NCBI GenBank assembly: GCA_934045075.1
Contig: OW203745.1
Location: forward strand, 12,300,873-12,364,872
Direction: 5' to 3'
DNA from: Yponomeuta sedellus
Taxonomy: Eukaryota > Arthropoda > Insecta > Lepidoptera > Yponomeutidae
DNA length: 64,000 nucleotides
Each line of letters opens with the position of its first letter. Position 1 is the first letter of the stretch. This document shows, in pieces, positions 53,948 through 64,000 of the stretch. Made by a program: the position numbers and the translations under genes. Below the pieces are notes generated by a model. The model was given only the letters and a program-made list of their open reading frames with translations. It was not told the DNA's origin and did not search any database.

Positions 53948-54946
53948 TGCTCGATTTCACCAACAATCCCTATCTTTTAGGGGACACCTATCCCTTTTTA
54001 AGGGCTACCTAACGGTTGTTTCGCTTTCACCAACGGTAAAGCGTCACTTACGCCGCTAGGGGAACCCCTCAATTTAGGAGGCCGATTATTGAGCCCCTAG
54101 CCTTAGGTGACAGTTTCCTTGCCGTCTAAAATGGACAATTTGTTGGATTTTATTGGTGACTTTGAAGGTCTTGAAGACCGGGACTTCTTGTCGAACCCAA
54201 GGCTTCTTAGGCGGCCTCGCATTTATCGAGAAAGGTCCGATTTCTTTGCAAAGTACGACGACGTGAATTTTGTTAAGCGTTATAGGTTAACGCTTAACCT
54301 TTTCTTACTTAACAAAATTGAAGTTCGCTTCGAATTTCAAGATAACAAGCGAGTACTGCACCGTTTCAGGTTTCTACTTTGTACACATTAGGTACTAACT
54401 ATTATGTTTTACGTGCATGCACCCTCTATTACCTACTCAGTTGCATTACGGGCGATAAAATATAGGTAAGTTACCTAAAGGTCTATCTGCTATCGATTAT
54501 ACCTTCTTAGCTACAAAAAAGGACCTTCCTCCTACAACCGACCCAGATTTTAGAAAGAAAAGCAAAACAAATTGTTTTGACTTTTTGGCAGTTCTTTTTT
54601 TACTGATGTCGCAATGAAATATCATCAGACAGCCATCCAATTTACATGTATTAGTATATATTTTACTAAATATTACTGGCTGAATCAAAAATGATAATGT
54701 AATAAAGCTTACAATGTAGTCAATTGTCCATTAAAATGACTCAAAACACGTAAAAATAATTTACGGGTAAGTTGACGCTAAAACACAACACTAGACCATA
54801 GACAAAACATCACCTAAGTAACCCCTAGTTAGGTGATGCTTTGTACGGTGAAAACGAATTTAAGTTGCGGGATGGTTTAGGGAATCACTTAAGCTAGAAG
54901 TTCCCTAGTTAGGTGGATGTTAGGGGATCGTTGGTGAAATCGGGCA
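53948..54946 (+). mobile_element. PIF/Harbinger DNA transposon, deleted
   Basis: 999 bp between TTA (53945-53947 and 54947-54949), the target size typical of this superfamily. Ends TGCTCGATTTCACCAAC and TGCCCGATTTCACCAAC inverted. Subterminal words with CCCTA and AGGGG recur on both sides. It sits beside a LINE-tail-like AATGAAAAGG. Confidence 0.85.
54131..54391 (+). pseudogene. Harbinger transposase N-terminal remnant
   Basis: 87 codons from the ATG at 54131: an acidic start, then RRPRIYRERSDFFAKYDDVN and FVKRYRLT, the usual N-terminal part of HARBI1-like nucleases. The next part diverges and stops. The DDE catalytic domain is missing. Confidence 0.75.
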
Positions 54947-54999
54947 TTAGACTACCAAATTAAGGCAAATAACACCTATTGTCGTGCTTAGATAAGATA

Positions 55000-55380
55000 A
55001 AATAAGATAAGGTAAGAATATTCTTTATTGTACACCAGAGCACATATTATAAAACATGTAAAGATACAAAGTACAATTGGTAGCCTTATTGCTAAAAGCA
55101 ATTTCTTCCAGACAACCTTACGGTTGCTGAAGGAAATAAGAGACGGGTAGATCATTTCTATTGAAAAACGATGTGAGTTCTCTTAGTTTTGTGTGAAGTT
55201 ACCACTACCACTCGCTAACCCTGAAGGAAAATCGTGAGGAAACCTGAGTGTCTGAGGTGTTCAAATACCTCAGCCCTTGAAATTGCCAATCCGCGGTGGA
55301 CACGCGTAGTAATTAAGCTAATAAACTCTCTCTCTCTCTCTCGCTGAGAGAAGGCCTGAGCCCTGCAGTGGGACGTTTAT
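55000..55380. repeat. LINE tail and SINE fragment
   Basis: 55000-55150 begins with (GATAA)n and ATATTCTTTATTGTACACC. 55200-55380 is the GCGGTGGACA, (CT)n, GAGAGAAGGCCTGAG family. Confidence 0.5.
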
Positions 55381-55408
55381 AGGCTACATAAAAAAGATAA
55401 CGCCATTA

Positions 55409-55778
55409 CATTATCAACCCTTGTATGTCCCCACTGCTGGGGCACGGGTCTCTTTCTGCATCGCAGGAAGGTTAGGCCATTCTCCACCACGGGGGCCAAA
55501 TTCGGGTTGGTGGAGGATTGTAAGACAGTGGCGGGCCTTACTGTCAGAAGTAATCAAGCCGCCCATAAGGCCCTGACGTGGCTTAACGACAGACATTATA
55601 TGACAGCCGGCACCAACGGCTTAACGTGCCTTGCGAAGCACGGAAGCGCTCGGAAAAATGCCACTAGCGGTAGTCGCGGGACGGTCACCCATCCTGTACC
55701 TGACCACGCCTGTTGTTGCTTAACCAAGTTATTGATTCCAACCACTCGGTTCGCCTAGGCCACGAGCGCTTCTGCCAT
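55409..55778 (-). mobile_element. 5S rRNA-derived SINE, copy 15, full length
   Basis: 8-bp direct repeat CGCCATTA (55401-55408, 55779-55786). Complete head and 3' end. Confidence 0.85.
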
Positions 55779-55786
55779 CGCCATTA

Positions 55787-56371
55787 ATAGATGTTAAATA
55801 TTATTCAGTAATAAGTTATTATTACCTATATTACAAACGTTTTAGGTCGTTATTACCGGAAGATTATTAGAATTTAATTTAATTTTAAATGTATATATAG
55901 CCTATTTATTTAGGCACTTAAAAAAATTAAACAATCTTGTTAAGTGTTTCTTTTTTAATAGGTACTTACTCAGTTTTTAAATCAAGATCTGTAAATTTAC
56001 ACTCGACTTTCATGAAATTACATTAAATTTCAGATTGAATTGGTAAAGTGCTGACATATTGATTTAAAAATTGTGTATTTCGATAAAAAGACGTATTCAG
56101 ATAGTTTACATACATGCATAACCTCACGCCTGTATCCCAGAGGGGTAGGCAGAGACCAGGGACTGTCACTTGCCATTGTTTACATTTTTATAAATACCTA
56201 TCTAAACAAATGGACTATAATATTATTACCCTGGTGGCGGAGCAAATAAATAAAATAAAAAATAAATGATTGCCCTGGTTTGTTATTGATAAAAAATAAT
56301 CGGTTATTTGTGGTCTGTAACTTTTTGGGAACTAATAGTATTACAGTCTTTCTGACTTTTTTCTTCAGCAC
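55787..56371. other. Non-coding; one RTE tail
   Basis: 56106-56180 is the RTE tail (CACGCCTGTATCCCAGAGGG). Otherwise AT-rich. Confidence 0.45.
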
Positions 56372-56383
56372 AATAAAATGCTT

Positions 56384-56531
56384 ATACTATTTTTATTTTT
56401 AATGCACTAACCCGTGCTAAGGACAATTTTAAAAACCTATTAAATTTTATAATCTCTGGCTATCTGCGCCAGAGGTCGCGGGTTCGAATCCCGGCATGGG
56501 TGGAATTTTTAGCCTCTAAATAGGTTTTTAA
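56384..56531 (-). mobile_element. Family P retroposon, copy 8
   Basis: 12-bp target duplication AATAAAATGCTT (56372-56383, 56532-56543). Reverse orientation, so the tRNA-like B box GCGGGTTCGAATCCCGG reads forward here. Confidence 0.8.
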
Positions 56532-56794
56532 AATAAAATGCTTGTCTCTCGGGGCGCGTCTATCTTTAGTCGTTAATGCCATATTTGTAGAGAAACAGCT
56601 TTTGTGTTTTCCTTTATTTCCTCTGTGCCTTTGTCCAGATTCGTGTTTCAAGCTACAGCTAGTTTCATTATATCTAAGGGCTGGCAGCGCAGTTAGAGAG
56701 GTCGTGGAGTCGAACGATTTTTTTTATGCCCGCCATGAAGTAATAATTTTGTTTTATAACTTATTATTATTATACTTTTTTAATAAAAAGAGGC

Positions 56795-57045
56795 TGTGTG
56801 GTGTCGGCCTAAAGAATAGCACCAACCCAAATTCTTCCCGCAGGTGTCGTAAAAGGCGACTAAGGGATAAAAACTGGGGGGTGGGCAGCAGCACCCCCTG
56901 CAGTACACTACAATTCCACCAAACTGCGATCCCCTATCCGCATGCCCAGCGTGGGGATTATGGGCATTACTCCCCAATGATGGCACAACCTTGCGCTCAT
57001 TACGGGAGGGCTGCGTCCAGCAATGGACTGATATAGCCTGAAGAA
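56795..57045. repeat. LINE 3' end repeat
   Basis: Close to 37505-37705 (GGGGGGTGGGCAGCA; GCATGCCCAGCGTGGGGATT; ATGATGGCACAACCTTG). Open frames across it are incidental. Confidence 0.6.
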
Positions 57046-57350
57046 GTACACAAAGAATAGAATAGAATATATTTATTTGTCTTCAAGCGAAATAAGACAC
57101 AACAATCACTTATACTAGAGGCATTAATGACAGTTTAAAGAGACTATTATTTAACAGCTTATAAATAAAAAATGAAGACAAAAAGGTCTGTGCCACGGCT
57201 TGTAACTAATGTACACCAATATGCAACTAGTTGCCGATTTTCAGGCAAGGCCTTTTCTTAAACTAAATTATACCTATCTGGGTATAATTATACTGATGTT
57301 ATAAAGAACACATTATGAAAGAGAAAATTTAAACAAAACATAAGCGTAAT

Positions 57351-57458
57351 GTCCACCAACTCGGACTTGGCCCCCGTGGTGGAGTATGGCCTAACTTTCC
57401 TGCGATGCGATGTGAGGAGACCCGTGCCCCAGCAGTGGGGACGTAAAGGGTTGATATC
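57351..57458 (+). mobile_element. 5S rRNA-derived SINE, copy 16 (3' part)
   Basis: GTCCACCAACTCGGACTTGG to GGGGACGTAAAGGGTTGATA. Confidence 0.75.
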
Positions 57459-58325
57459 ATCAATCATAAGAGTAATATAAAATAAATTAGTACATAGGCG
57501 AGCTTATTTCTATAGAAATTTCTTCCAGGCTACCCGAACAGTGGGGAAACCATGATTTTAAAGAGGTAGGGGAATAATGTGTGCACATTAGAGAAATTTA
57601 AAAAATAAACAAGAGGGTGCATATACCTAGGTGAATTAATAAAATTATATTAACAACTTAGAGCTATGTATAGGGAATACACTACGTAAATTAATATAAA
57701 ATGATATAACACAGATAAAAAATATTATTAGCAAAGAGATAATAGGTCCTCTTTCAGTTATGTACTCACATTTGTAAATTTTTGGCAACAATAGCACCCG
57801 CTTACCGTGAAGGAAAACATCGTAAAGAAACCCGAGTGCCCGAGGGTTTTTTTTTGGTTACGCGGGGGATTTACGCACTTCGCCGCCCTGCTGTCGGGGG
57901 ACGACAGGGCGCCTTTGTGTGGGACTCCCAGCCCGTAGGCTGGACTACCCACTAAACCCCCGCGTTGTTCCTTCTCTACTCTACTGGGTCACGGGATATG
58001 GCAGAGGTTAAGTCGCCGCAACGAGTGCCCGAGGGTTACCTCAGCACTTGATGTTGTAAATCTACGGTAGCCTTCCGAGGTTTGGTAAGCTTTAGCCGGG
58101 CCTTTTTTAATATTTCATCTTGAAATATTAGACGTCCTTTAAAAACCGCATGTACAATGATGGGTTTTAAAAAAAATATGTACACTGACTAAGTTTGGAG
58201 TCTTTTTTGTCCATTTTTTTCTTCAAAATCTATAGATTTTGAAATGGACACCTAGTTTGACTTGTAACGTTCATTAAGCCGCAGTTTCTGCGCTACTTTG
58301 AATAAAACCTTTTCGTTTCATTTCA
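57459..58325. repeat. Several retroelement tails
   Basis: 57460-57545 is a LINE tail relative. 57848-58110 is GC-rich and resembles a retroelement end (GCGGGGGATTTACGCACTTC). 58175-58325 is the AATAAAACC plus TTTCATTTCA tail. Confidence 0.45.
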
Positions 58326-58452
58326 CCTTCTACTAGATTTACTTCTTTTAGATCTTTTAATGCAACGCTTTTGTCAAGTTCAAATATGAGGCTTGCCTAC
58401 TGAAGGATTGTAAAGAAACGCCCATAAAGCCGTATGATCTCCGATAGTTCTC

Positions 58453-58570
58453 AATCTATCAAGCTACTCCATCAAACTTTCAAGCTACTTCGAACAATCA
58501 AACTACTCCATCAAACTTTCAAGCAACTTCAAACTATCAAGCTACTCCATCAAACTTTCAAGCTACTTCA
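58453..58570. repeat. 39-bp tandem repeat, three units
   Basis: Each unit holds CTACTCCATCAAACTTTCAA. The period of 39 would keep a reading frame, but no gene context was seen. Confidence 0.8.
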
Positions 58571-59690
58571 AACTCCACTCCTACTCTACCTCTAATTTTA
58601 TATCGGGAGCATAAGTAAGAATATAAAACAAGAAGCCGCCAACTTTATGAGGGGCCAAGTGAAGTGTAGGGTTCCGTAGAAGGTGAATTTTAGCTGCTTA
58701 AGAATTAACAACTTAACGTCGGAAAATTGTAAAAATGTAATAAACGAGCATAAATCCATATAAAAACAGTTTTAATTATGTCTAGTGCTCGTGTTAACCT
58801 TATAAAATACTAAACTTCAAAAAAGTAAAGTTCAGTGAAATTTGTACAAAATTTTGTTTTGTTTTGTAACGACTACGTAACTACAGCTACATTAAAAAAA
58901 AGTAGCGTTGTACGTCCTCGTAACTATAGTTACTTCGCGGACTACTATCAGTAAAATCGATTTTAAAGAATGAAACCTTTCAAATTACTTCTCAAATCGG
59001 CTGTAACAATAATCTGTGTTAAATCATTCATTCAATTGGAGCTTGATTTCATAGACAAGTCTCCGAATAAAAAAACCTTCTGTTTCAAATCAAAATCAGT
59101 TCCTATCTATTACGTGAGGTGACATCAATCTGCTTTTAAAATATAAGTATTCATTATTTTTCAATGTATCATATATCAAAATAATTGTAAGGATTTGCAC
59201 TTTATGATTAGATACAAAAAAAATTGATCTGCGTTCCAAACAACGACAAAATCGACATGTTAAATTACCGCCGCGACACGCCATGTTTCCACAATTGATT
59301 TCATGTATTCCATTGAATTTCACTATAAAATGTTACTTGGAGCCGTCATTTTTATTTTATGTGATAGTGCATTTCATAAGCTATTTGGAAGTATTTTTTT
59401 ATTTTGTGGTAGCTGCAGCAGTTCTATAGTTATTACAGTTTTTGATATAACAATGGTACCGGCCGATCGGCGCGCAAAAATCTAATTCGCGCGACCCGGA
59501 CGTTTGAGTATCTTGTAAAGCCTACTTGGCCTTGATAATTTCCTTTTTAATGTGCTACTGCTCATTATATGTGCTACGCCCTGTACCTGCTGCTCATTAT
59601 ATGTTTTACCATTTCAAAATGATTTATTCAACCATTTAGAAATGGTAAAGGGGACTCCCTGCTCTAACAAAAAAATGTACTTAATATCTT
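58571..59690. other. Non-coding, no gene seen
   Basis: AT-rich DNA. Short open frames are unsupported. Confidence 0.4.
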
Positions 59691-59809
59691 AATTTAAAAA
59701 ACCTATTTAGAGGCTAAAAATTCCCCCCATGCCGGGATTCGAACCCGCGACCTCTGGCTATCCGTGGCTATCCTTACGGGTTAGTGCATTAAAAATAAAA
59801 ATAGTATAG
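59691..59809 (+). mobile_element. Family P retroposon, copy 9, internally deleted
   Basis: 10-bp target duplication TTAATATCTT (59681-59690, 59810-59819). Confidence 0.75.
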
Positions 59810-59819
59810 TTAATATCTT

Positions 59820-60867
59820 CATATTTAGCAAATGGATCTCTAATTCGAAACCCACAGTATGGGTATAGGTAAAGAAAAGAAACGTTAAAAAATATAACGG
59901 CCCTATTATAAAAAAAACATAATTCCTTAAAACACCCCGAAATGCTCACTAAACTATAATAAACGTGGTGGAAATTTTACCATGAAAAGGTAACTTAGAT
60001 TAAATAAAACGCTTACTATGAATGTTTCAGTGGAATCATGTCTTTATAAATAACGCCCTAAAATTTTATTCTACGCTTATGTAGGTATGATTAATAAGTG
60101 TATTTCTGCTCAATTTTAGCTTATTAGCATTAATGATCTCTGAGATAATCCCGGAAGGACAGACAGACAGACGGACGGTCATGGCGAAACTATATGGGAT
60201 CCTAGTTGACTACGGAACCCTAAAAAACACTTATTGCTTTGTGTTTCAGACTGTTACTAATGCGCTATAGCTCTGCCTCTAGTAGAGCTTCAAAGTGGGT
60301 TGTGGAGTAGATGCCTCAAAAGAATATTCTTGCTCCAGGCTATTGATTTCATTTCTATCTTCAAATTGCAGTCTTTCCTCTATCTGTGAAATGTCTTGTA
60401 TAATGCCCGCCAGACAAGTTGAATTGTTTCCGTTGTAGTTGTAGCGTTCAGTAAGTCGCAATTTCTGTGCTATTTTAAATAAGAACATTTTTGATTGATT
60501 GGAAAGAGTTAATAATGTATAAAAGTTGAACTCACGTAGAGTTGGGAGATGATTGAAGTTAGGACTAAATGACCATTTTTATATTAATCTCTTCGCTGTT
60601 TGGTAGTTTTTTAGGTGAAACTTAGAAAAAGAAATATCGGGATTCTAAAACTTTTTACAAAACTATCAAACATAACTATGAAGAGTTATCGGAGTTTTAC
60701 TAAAATTCGGATAACGCTCCCACCCTTCCAATAATGGCGACGGGAATTAGTGGGTGCTTGTGTTCGAATCACTCAGCGGCTTAAGATTTAAACGCGGTGG
60801 GCACGCAGGGCAATTAAGCCCATTCTCTCTCTCTGAGAAAAGGCCTGTGCTCTGCAGTAGGACGTTC
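59820..60867. other. Non-coding; SINE fragment at its end
   Basis: 60770-60866 is the GCGGTGGGCA, CTCTCTCTCTGAGA family. No gene. Confidence 0.4.
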
Positions 60868-61142
60868 GTTATCAACCCTTGTATGTCGCCACTGCTGGGG
60901 CACGGGTCTCTTCCTGCGTCGCAGGAATGTAAGGCCATACTCCACCACGGAGGCCAAGTCCGGGTTAGTGGAGGATTGTAAGACAGTGGCGGGCCTTACT
61001 GTCAGAAGTTATCAAGTCGCCCATAAGGCCTCTGACATGGCTTAACGACTGCCATTACATAACAGTCGGCACCAACGGCTTAACGTGCCTTGCGAAGCAC
61101 GGAAGCGCTCGGAAAAATGCCACCAGCGGTAGTCACGGGACG
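60868..61142 (-). mobile_element. 5S rRNA-derived SINE, copy 17
   Basis: Reverse copy ending at GTAGTCACGGGACG, so the 5S-like head is cut off where the foldback MITE begins. Confidence 0.8.
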
Positions 61143-61305
61143 AGTATTAAAATGTGAAAATTAATTTGCTAAATTCCGCCAAAAATCCCACAAGCACCAT
61201 TCGGTTAGTTAATGCTTGTGAAATTTTTGGCGGAATTTAGCAAAGTAATTTTCGCATTTTGATGCTATTGTGGATTTCCGCAAAGTAACGCCTGATTCCA
61301 CACAA
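61143..61305. mobile_element. Foldback MITE copy 2
   Basis: TTAAAATGTGAAAATTAATT and GCCAAAAATCCCACAAGCA are inverted at the right, then ATTGTGGATTTCCGCAAAGT as at 1413-1452. Abuts the truncated 5S-SINE. Confidence 0.65.
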
Positions 61306-62029
61306 TGTTTGTAGAGTACACGAAAAAATGTTTGACCGTGCAATATTTGTCAAGGGTAAGTAAGATAAGTGCTGCAGCCTTGTTTTTGGACTTCAAAGTT
61401 ATAAGGTTCAACTTAAGGTGGCATTTATTATGCCACTACCAGTTAAAGGGTTAACCGATTCTAAGTAACTACACGAGAAACGAAGGTGAGTGGGCTGAAA
61501 TTGGAAAAAATCTTACAGTGTTCCCAAGTACACACGATCAGCTAAATAAGCTTCAGTCGTTTCTGAGAAACAAAAAGCAATCCAGTCTAATTAACGTACA
61601 GACCAAATGAGAAATTGACGTTGCGGGCAGTCCGTGATGAATTTGCAATTCATTTTATTTCAACTTCCACTTGGTTTGTGTGGTACAGTCGACAGCAGCT
61701 CAATCTTTTGGTTGCAAAATCGTCCGTAATGTAATCGAGTAGAGTGCTCGAATCTAACTGTACAGACACAAAATTATGAATGTTCTGTGATGATTCATTA
61801 CCAAGAAGAATAATTATTTTAAGGGTTCTAAATTTAAGTTTACATTTATATGAGAGCCTTTAGTATCTATTTTCCTTTCGTTTATTGTTTGGACCAATAA
61901 AACGTGAATGGCGGGATCCTTGACATTTTTGGCTGCGGTTCAGAGGACACTGCGCTTCGATAAGGACGACAAAAATCCGAACGCATGTCGAAATGGTACA
62001 GTCGATTGCACTATTTGCATCGATTACCA
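61306..62029. other. Non-coding, no gene seen
   Basis: No supported feature. Confidence 0.4.
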
Positions 62030-62108
62030 TTTCAACCCTTGTATGTCCCCACTGCTGGGGCACGGGTCTCTTCCTGCATCGCAGGGAGGTTAGGTCATAC
62101 TCCACCAC
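62030..62108 (-). mobile_element. 5S rRNA-derived SINE, copy 18 (3' end only)
   Basis: TTTCAACCCTTGTATGTCCC to TCATACTCCACCAC. Confidence 0.7.
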
Positions 62109-62159
62109 TCTTTGCATATTAAAAAGAAAGCTTTAAAAATAAAATCACATCACATCACA

Positions 62160-62350
62160 CTTATATTCTAAAGACGAAATTTTGTCAGTGTGTATGTTTG
62201 TTACTTCATCACGCCTAAACGCCTAAAGCGATTTTATTAAAATTTTGTATGAAGTTAGCTGACACCCTGGATAAACACATAGGTAACGTTTTACTGCGGG
62301 AAAATATCATATTCCCATGGGAAAATTGATGAACCGCTGGGCACAGCTAG
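62160..62350 (+). repeat. Dispersed repeat, partner of 63205-63375
   Basis: GCGATTTTATTAAAATTTTG, GTTTTACTGCGGGAAAATAT and TTCCCATGGGAAAA recur inverted at 63205-63375. It ends near GGGCACAGCTAGT, a CTAG-type end. Confidence 0.55.
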
Positions 62351-62397
62351 TATAATATAAATTCATAATTAAAATGAAACAACTTTGTTATGCTATG

Positions 62398-62545
62398 TAT
62401 TAGTCCAGTCCATCCAAAGGTTGTCTGGAAGAGATCACTTTTAGTGATAAGGCCGCCGTTTGTACTCTTAGGTTAAGAAATATCTGTGTAACTTCCATTT
62501 TTATGTACAATAAAGTGTTCTCTATCTCTATCTATCTATCTACCT
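62398..62545 (+). repeat. LINE 3' tail with (CTAT)n
   Basis: CTGGAAGAGATCACTTTTAG to TACAATAAAGTGTTCTCTAT then (CTAT)n. Confidence 0.6.
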
Positions 62546-62649
62546 ATATGTTTATGCACAGCTACTAAATACAGATTATATTTATAGGTAGATTTTTGTT
62601 GTGGAATAAAGTGTATCAAACAAACAAAAAACTTTTATAATAAGACACA

Positions 62650-62815
62650 GCAAAGTTGTGGAACGCGCTGCCGTTAACTGTTTTTCCGGGGACATATACC
62701 TGGGTGTTTTTAAAAAGTAGAGTCAACCAACATTTATGTAACAGGTAAGCACGTAACATCGTAGACCCCGTCTTCGCTTACCATCAGGCGTGAGTGGGGT
62801 CAAGTTTAACCCGTC
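62650..62815 (+). mobile_element. LINE 3' fragment
   Basis: Encodes LWNALPLTVFPGTYTW and FLKSRVNQHL, a typical end of a CR1/L2-type reverse-transcriptase protein, then a tail ending CATCAGGCGTGAGTGGGGTC. Confidence 0.65.
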
Positions 62816-62819
62816 ATCG

Positions 62820-62921
62820 ATATCAACCCTTATATGTTCCCAATGCTGGGGCACGGGTCTCTTCCTGCAACGTAGGAAGGTTAGGCCATACTCCACCACG
62901 GGGGCCAAGTCCGGGTTGGTG
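62820..62921 (-). mobile_element. 5S rRNA-derived SINE, copy 19 (3' end only)
   Basis: TATCAACCCTTATATGTTCC to CCAAGTCCGGGTTGGTG. It adjoins the LINE fragment. Confidence 0.7.
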
Positions 62922-63204
62922 AACCTGTCTTACGAAGAAGCCTTCACGTGTCTACTGAACACTGTTCGTTGACAGCACATCAACCTTTACATACGTGCAC
63001 TCTAATCAGTGACGTTAGGACGACTTTGCAACAAAAATATAGGTTCATCCGTCGAGTGTACAAATAGGCATCCTCCTTTATGTTCTGTGGCATCCTCAAT
63101 TTTGATCAACAAATTGCTGAAGAAATATGTATTGTAACGTGCGTGCAGAATTTTTTATTCAGTTGCCAACAAACTCAACTTTATATATAGACTTATTTAA
63201 TACG

Positions 63205-63375
63205 CTGTGCCCCGCGATGCTACCCGCGGTTTATCGATTTTTCCATGGGAATAAGATATTTTCCCGCAGTAAAACGTAGCCTATGTGTTAATACAGGTTG
63301 TCAGTTAACTCCATACCACATTTTAATAAAATCGCTCCAGCCGTCTAGACGTGAAGAATAATTAACAAACATACT
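63205..63375 (-). repeat. Dispersed repeat, inverted partner of 62160-62350
   Basis: Shares GATATTTTCCCGCAGTAAAA and TTAATAAAATCGCT in reverse. Confidence 0.55.
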
Positions 63376-63939
63376 GTTTGTACAGAATAGTTTAGTTTTG
63401 TTTTTGGCCAATAGATGGCGTTATTTGTTTCCTATATCACAGTATGGTTTTATCCAAATCAAACCCTTATAAGCAGAACATTGTGGTGATTTTTATTTTT
63501 ATTTTGTTGTTGAACATAAGTAAGTCAGACCATAATGGTCCAATAAATATTATATAGAGTTGAGTCGTTGGCGAATTATGGGTCAATGAAAAGAAACTGC
63601 TTTTTTAAAAATCAAAACCAGTTTGAATAGCAGCTATTTTGTCAACTGGTTTTACATCAACGAGCGGCAACGACTTTGCTATGGAGAACGTGTTGTACTT
63701 AAACCAACTGTTATCCCCGTTGACTGTGTTAAACTAGTCATGTTTTGTGTTTTGTATTCCTATGAAAGATTTATTAAATTGGTAATTTATGTGAATGAAA
63801 TCTACTTCCCTTCATTCTTTATCATGTTTATCAAAATAATATTTTCCAGCAAACTAAAAGTGCAAGTCGTTGGATCAAGGTCACGCGAGCATGCACGGCG
63901 ATAACCGCCATTCGTTCGACTATTTCCGCGCATGTGCGG
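63376..63939. other. Non-coding; unassigned 93-codon frame
   Basis: 63623-63904 (+) is open but hydrophobic and unrecognised. No promoter or splice support. Confidence 0.3.
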
Positions 63940-63964
63940 AGCGGCTTGTCAACGACAAGCCGCT
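63940..63964. repeat. Perfect 11-bp hairpin, 3-nt loop
   Basis: AGCGGCTTGTC pairs with GACAAGCCGCT across AAC, in a CpG-rich end of the window. Confidence 0.7.
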
Positions 63965-64000
63965 TTGTGCGATTGCGCTACGTTTAACGTTTTCAAGCAA

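Noticed and set aside
56542..57036. 164-codon open frame
   Set aside because: Runs through a LINE 3' end repeated at 37505-37705; not a gene.
58453..58570. 39-bp tandem repeat as a CRISPR-like or coding array
   Set aside because: Only three adjacent units, no spacers, eukaryotic context and no gene around it.
1..64000. Endogenous virus or bacterial operon
   Set aside because: No viral structural or replication genes, no LTR pairs and no clustered bacterial-style genes were recognised.

Overview
The window looks like nuclear DNA of a moth or butterfly (Lepidoptera, possibly a noctuoid). This rests on the AT-rich sequence, interstitial TTAGG telomere-type repeats, mariner, pogo-like, PIF/Harbinger and RTE relics, many tRNA-headed SINEs, and an intact insect-type short-chain dehydrogenase/reductase (SDR) pair. 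Most of the 64 kb is layered mobile DNA. No operon, CRISPR array, functional rRNA gene or convincing tRNA gene was seen.

Host coding content is small. Two intronless SDR genes of 251 codons (15408-16163 and 20696-21451, both +) form a tandem duplication, each with its own TATA box, CAGT initiator and GATA-type sites. They differ at 14 residues by hand count. Both have Gly in place of the catalytic Ser and Asp in place of the catalytic Tyr, so they look like conserved pseudoenzymes. Two GC-rich open segments with good splice sites (7686-7843 and 31044-31179) join in phase and probably are internal exons of one + strand gene. If so, the SDR pair lies in a 23-kb intron of that gene.

Region by region: 1-7600 holds a motif-array element, foldback MITEs and SINEs. 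7.7-15 kb holds exon A, a pogo-like element with exact TA target duplication inside a SINE, and a THAP-exon element. 15-22 kb holds the SDR pair around a deleted mariner and a second motif-array element. 22-31 kb holds an inverted RTE pair, nested LINE/SINE, a second mariner and exon B. 32-40 kb holds a hAT-like element with 8-bp target duplication, a second THAP element and several inverted repeats. 40-64 kb holds SINE copies, a 23-bp minisatellite, a LINE fragment and a PIF/Harbinger relic.

Two retroposon families dominate. One (about 21 copies) has a head clearly derived from 5S rRNA, with 8-12 bp target duplications. The other (about nine copies) has an antisense tRNA-like core, an A-rich end and 10-14 bp target duplications. 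The main candidate novelties are the Ser/Tyr-less SDR pair, the 5S-derived family, and the transposons whose ends carry arrays of a short word (CATTCGTACG; TTTCATTGCCGTGG; CACCGAAATCAGGCA).
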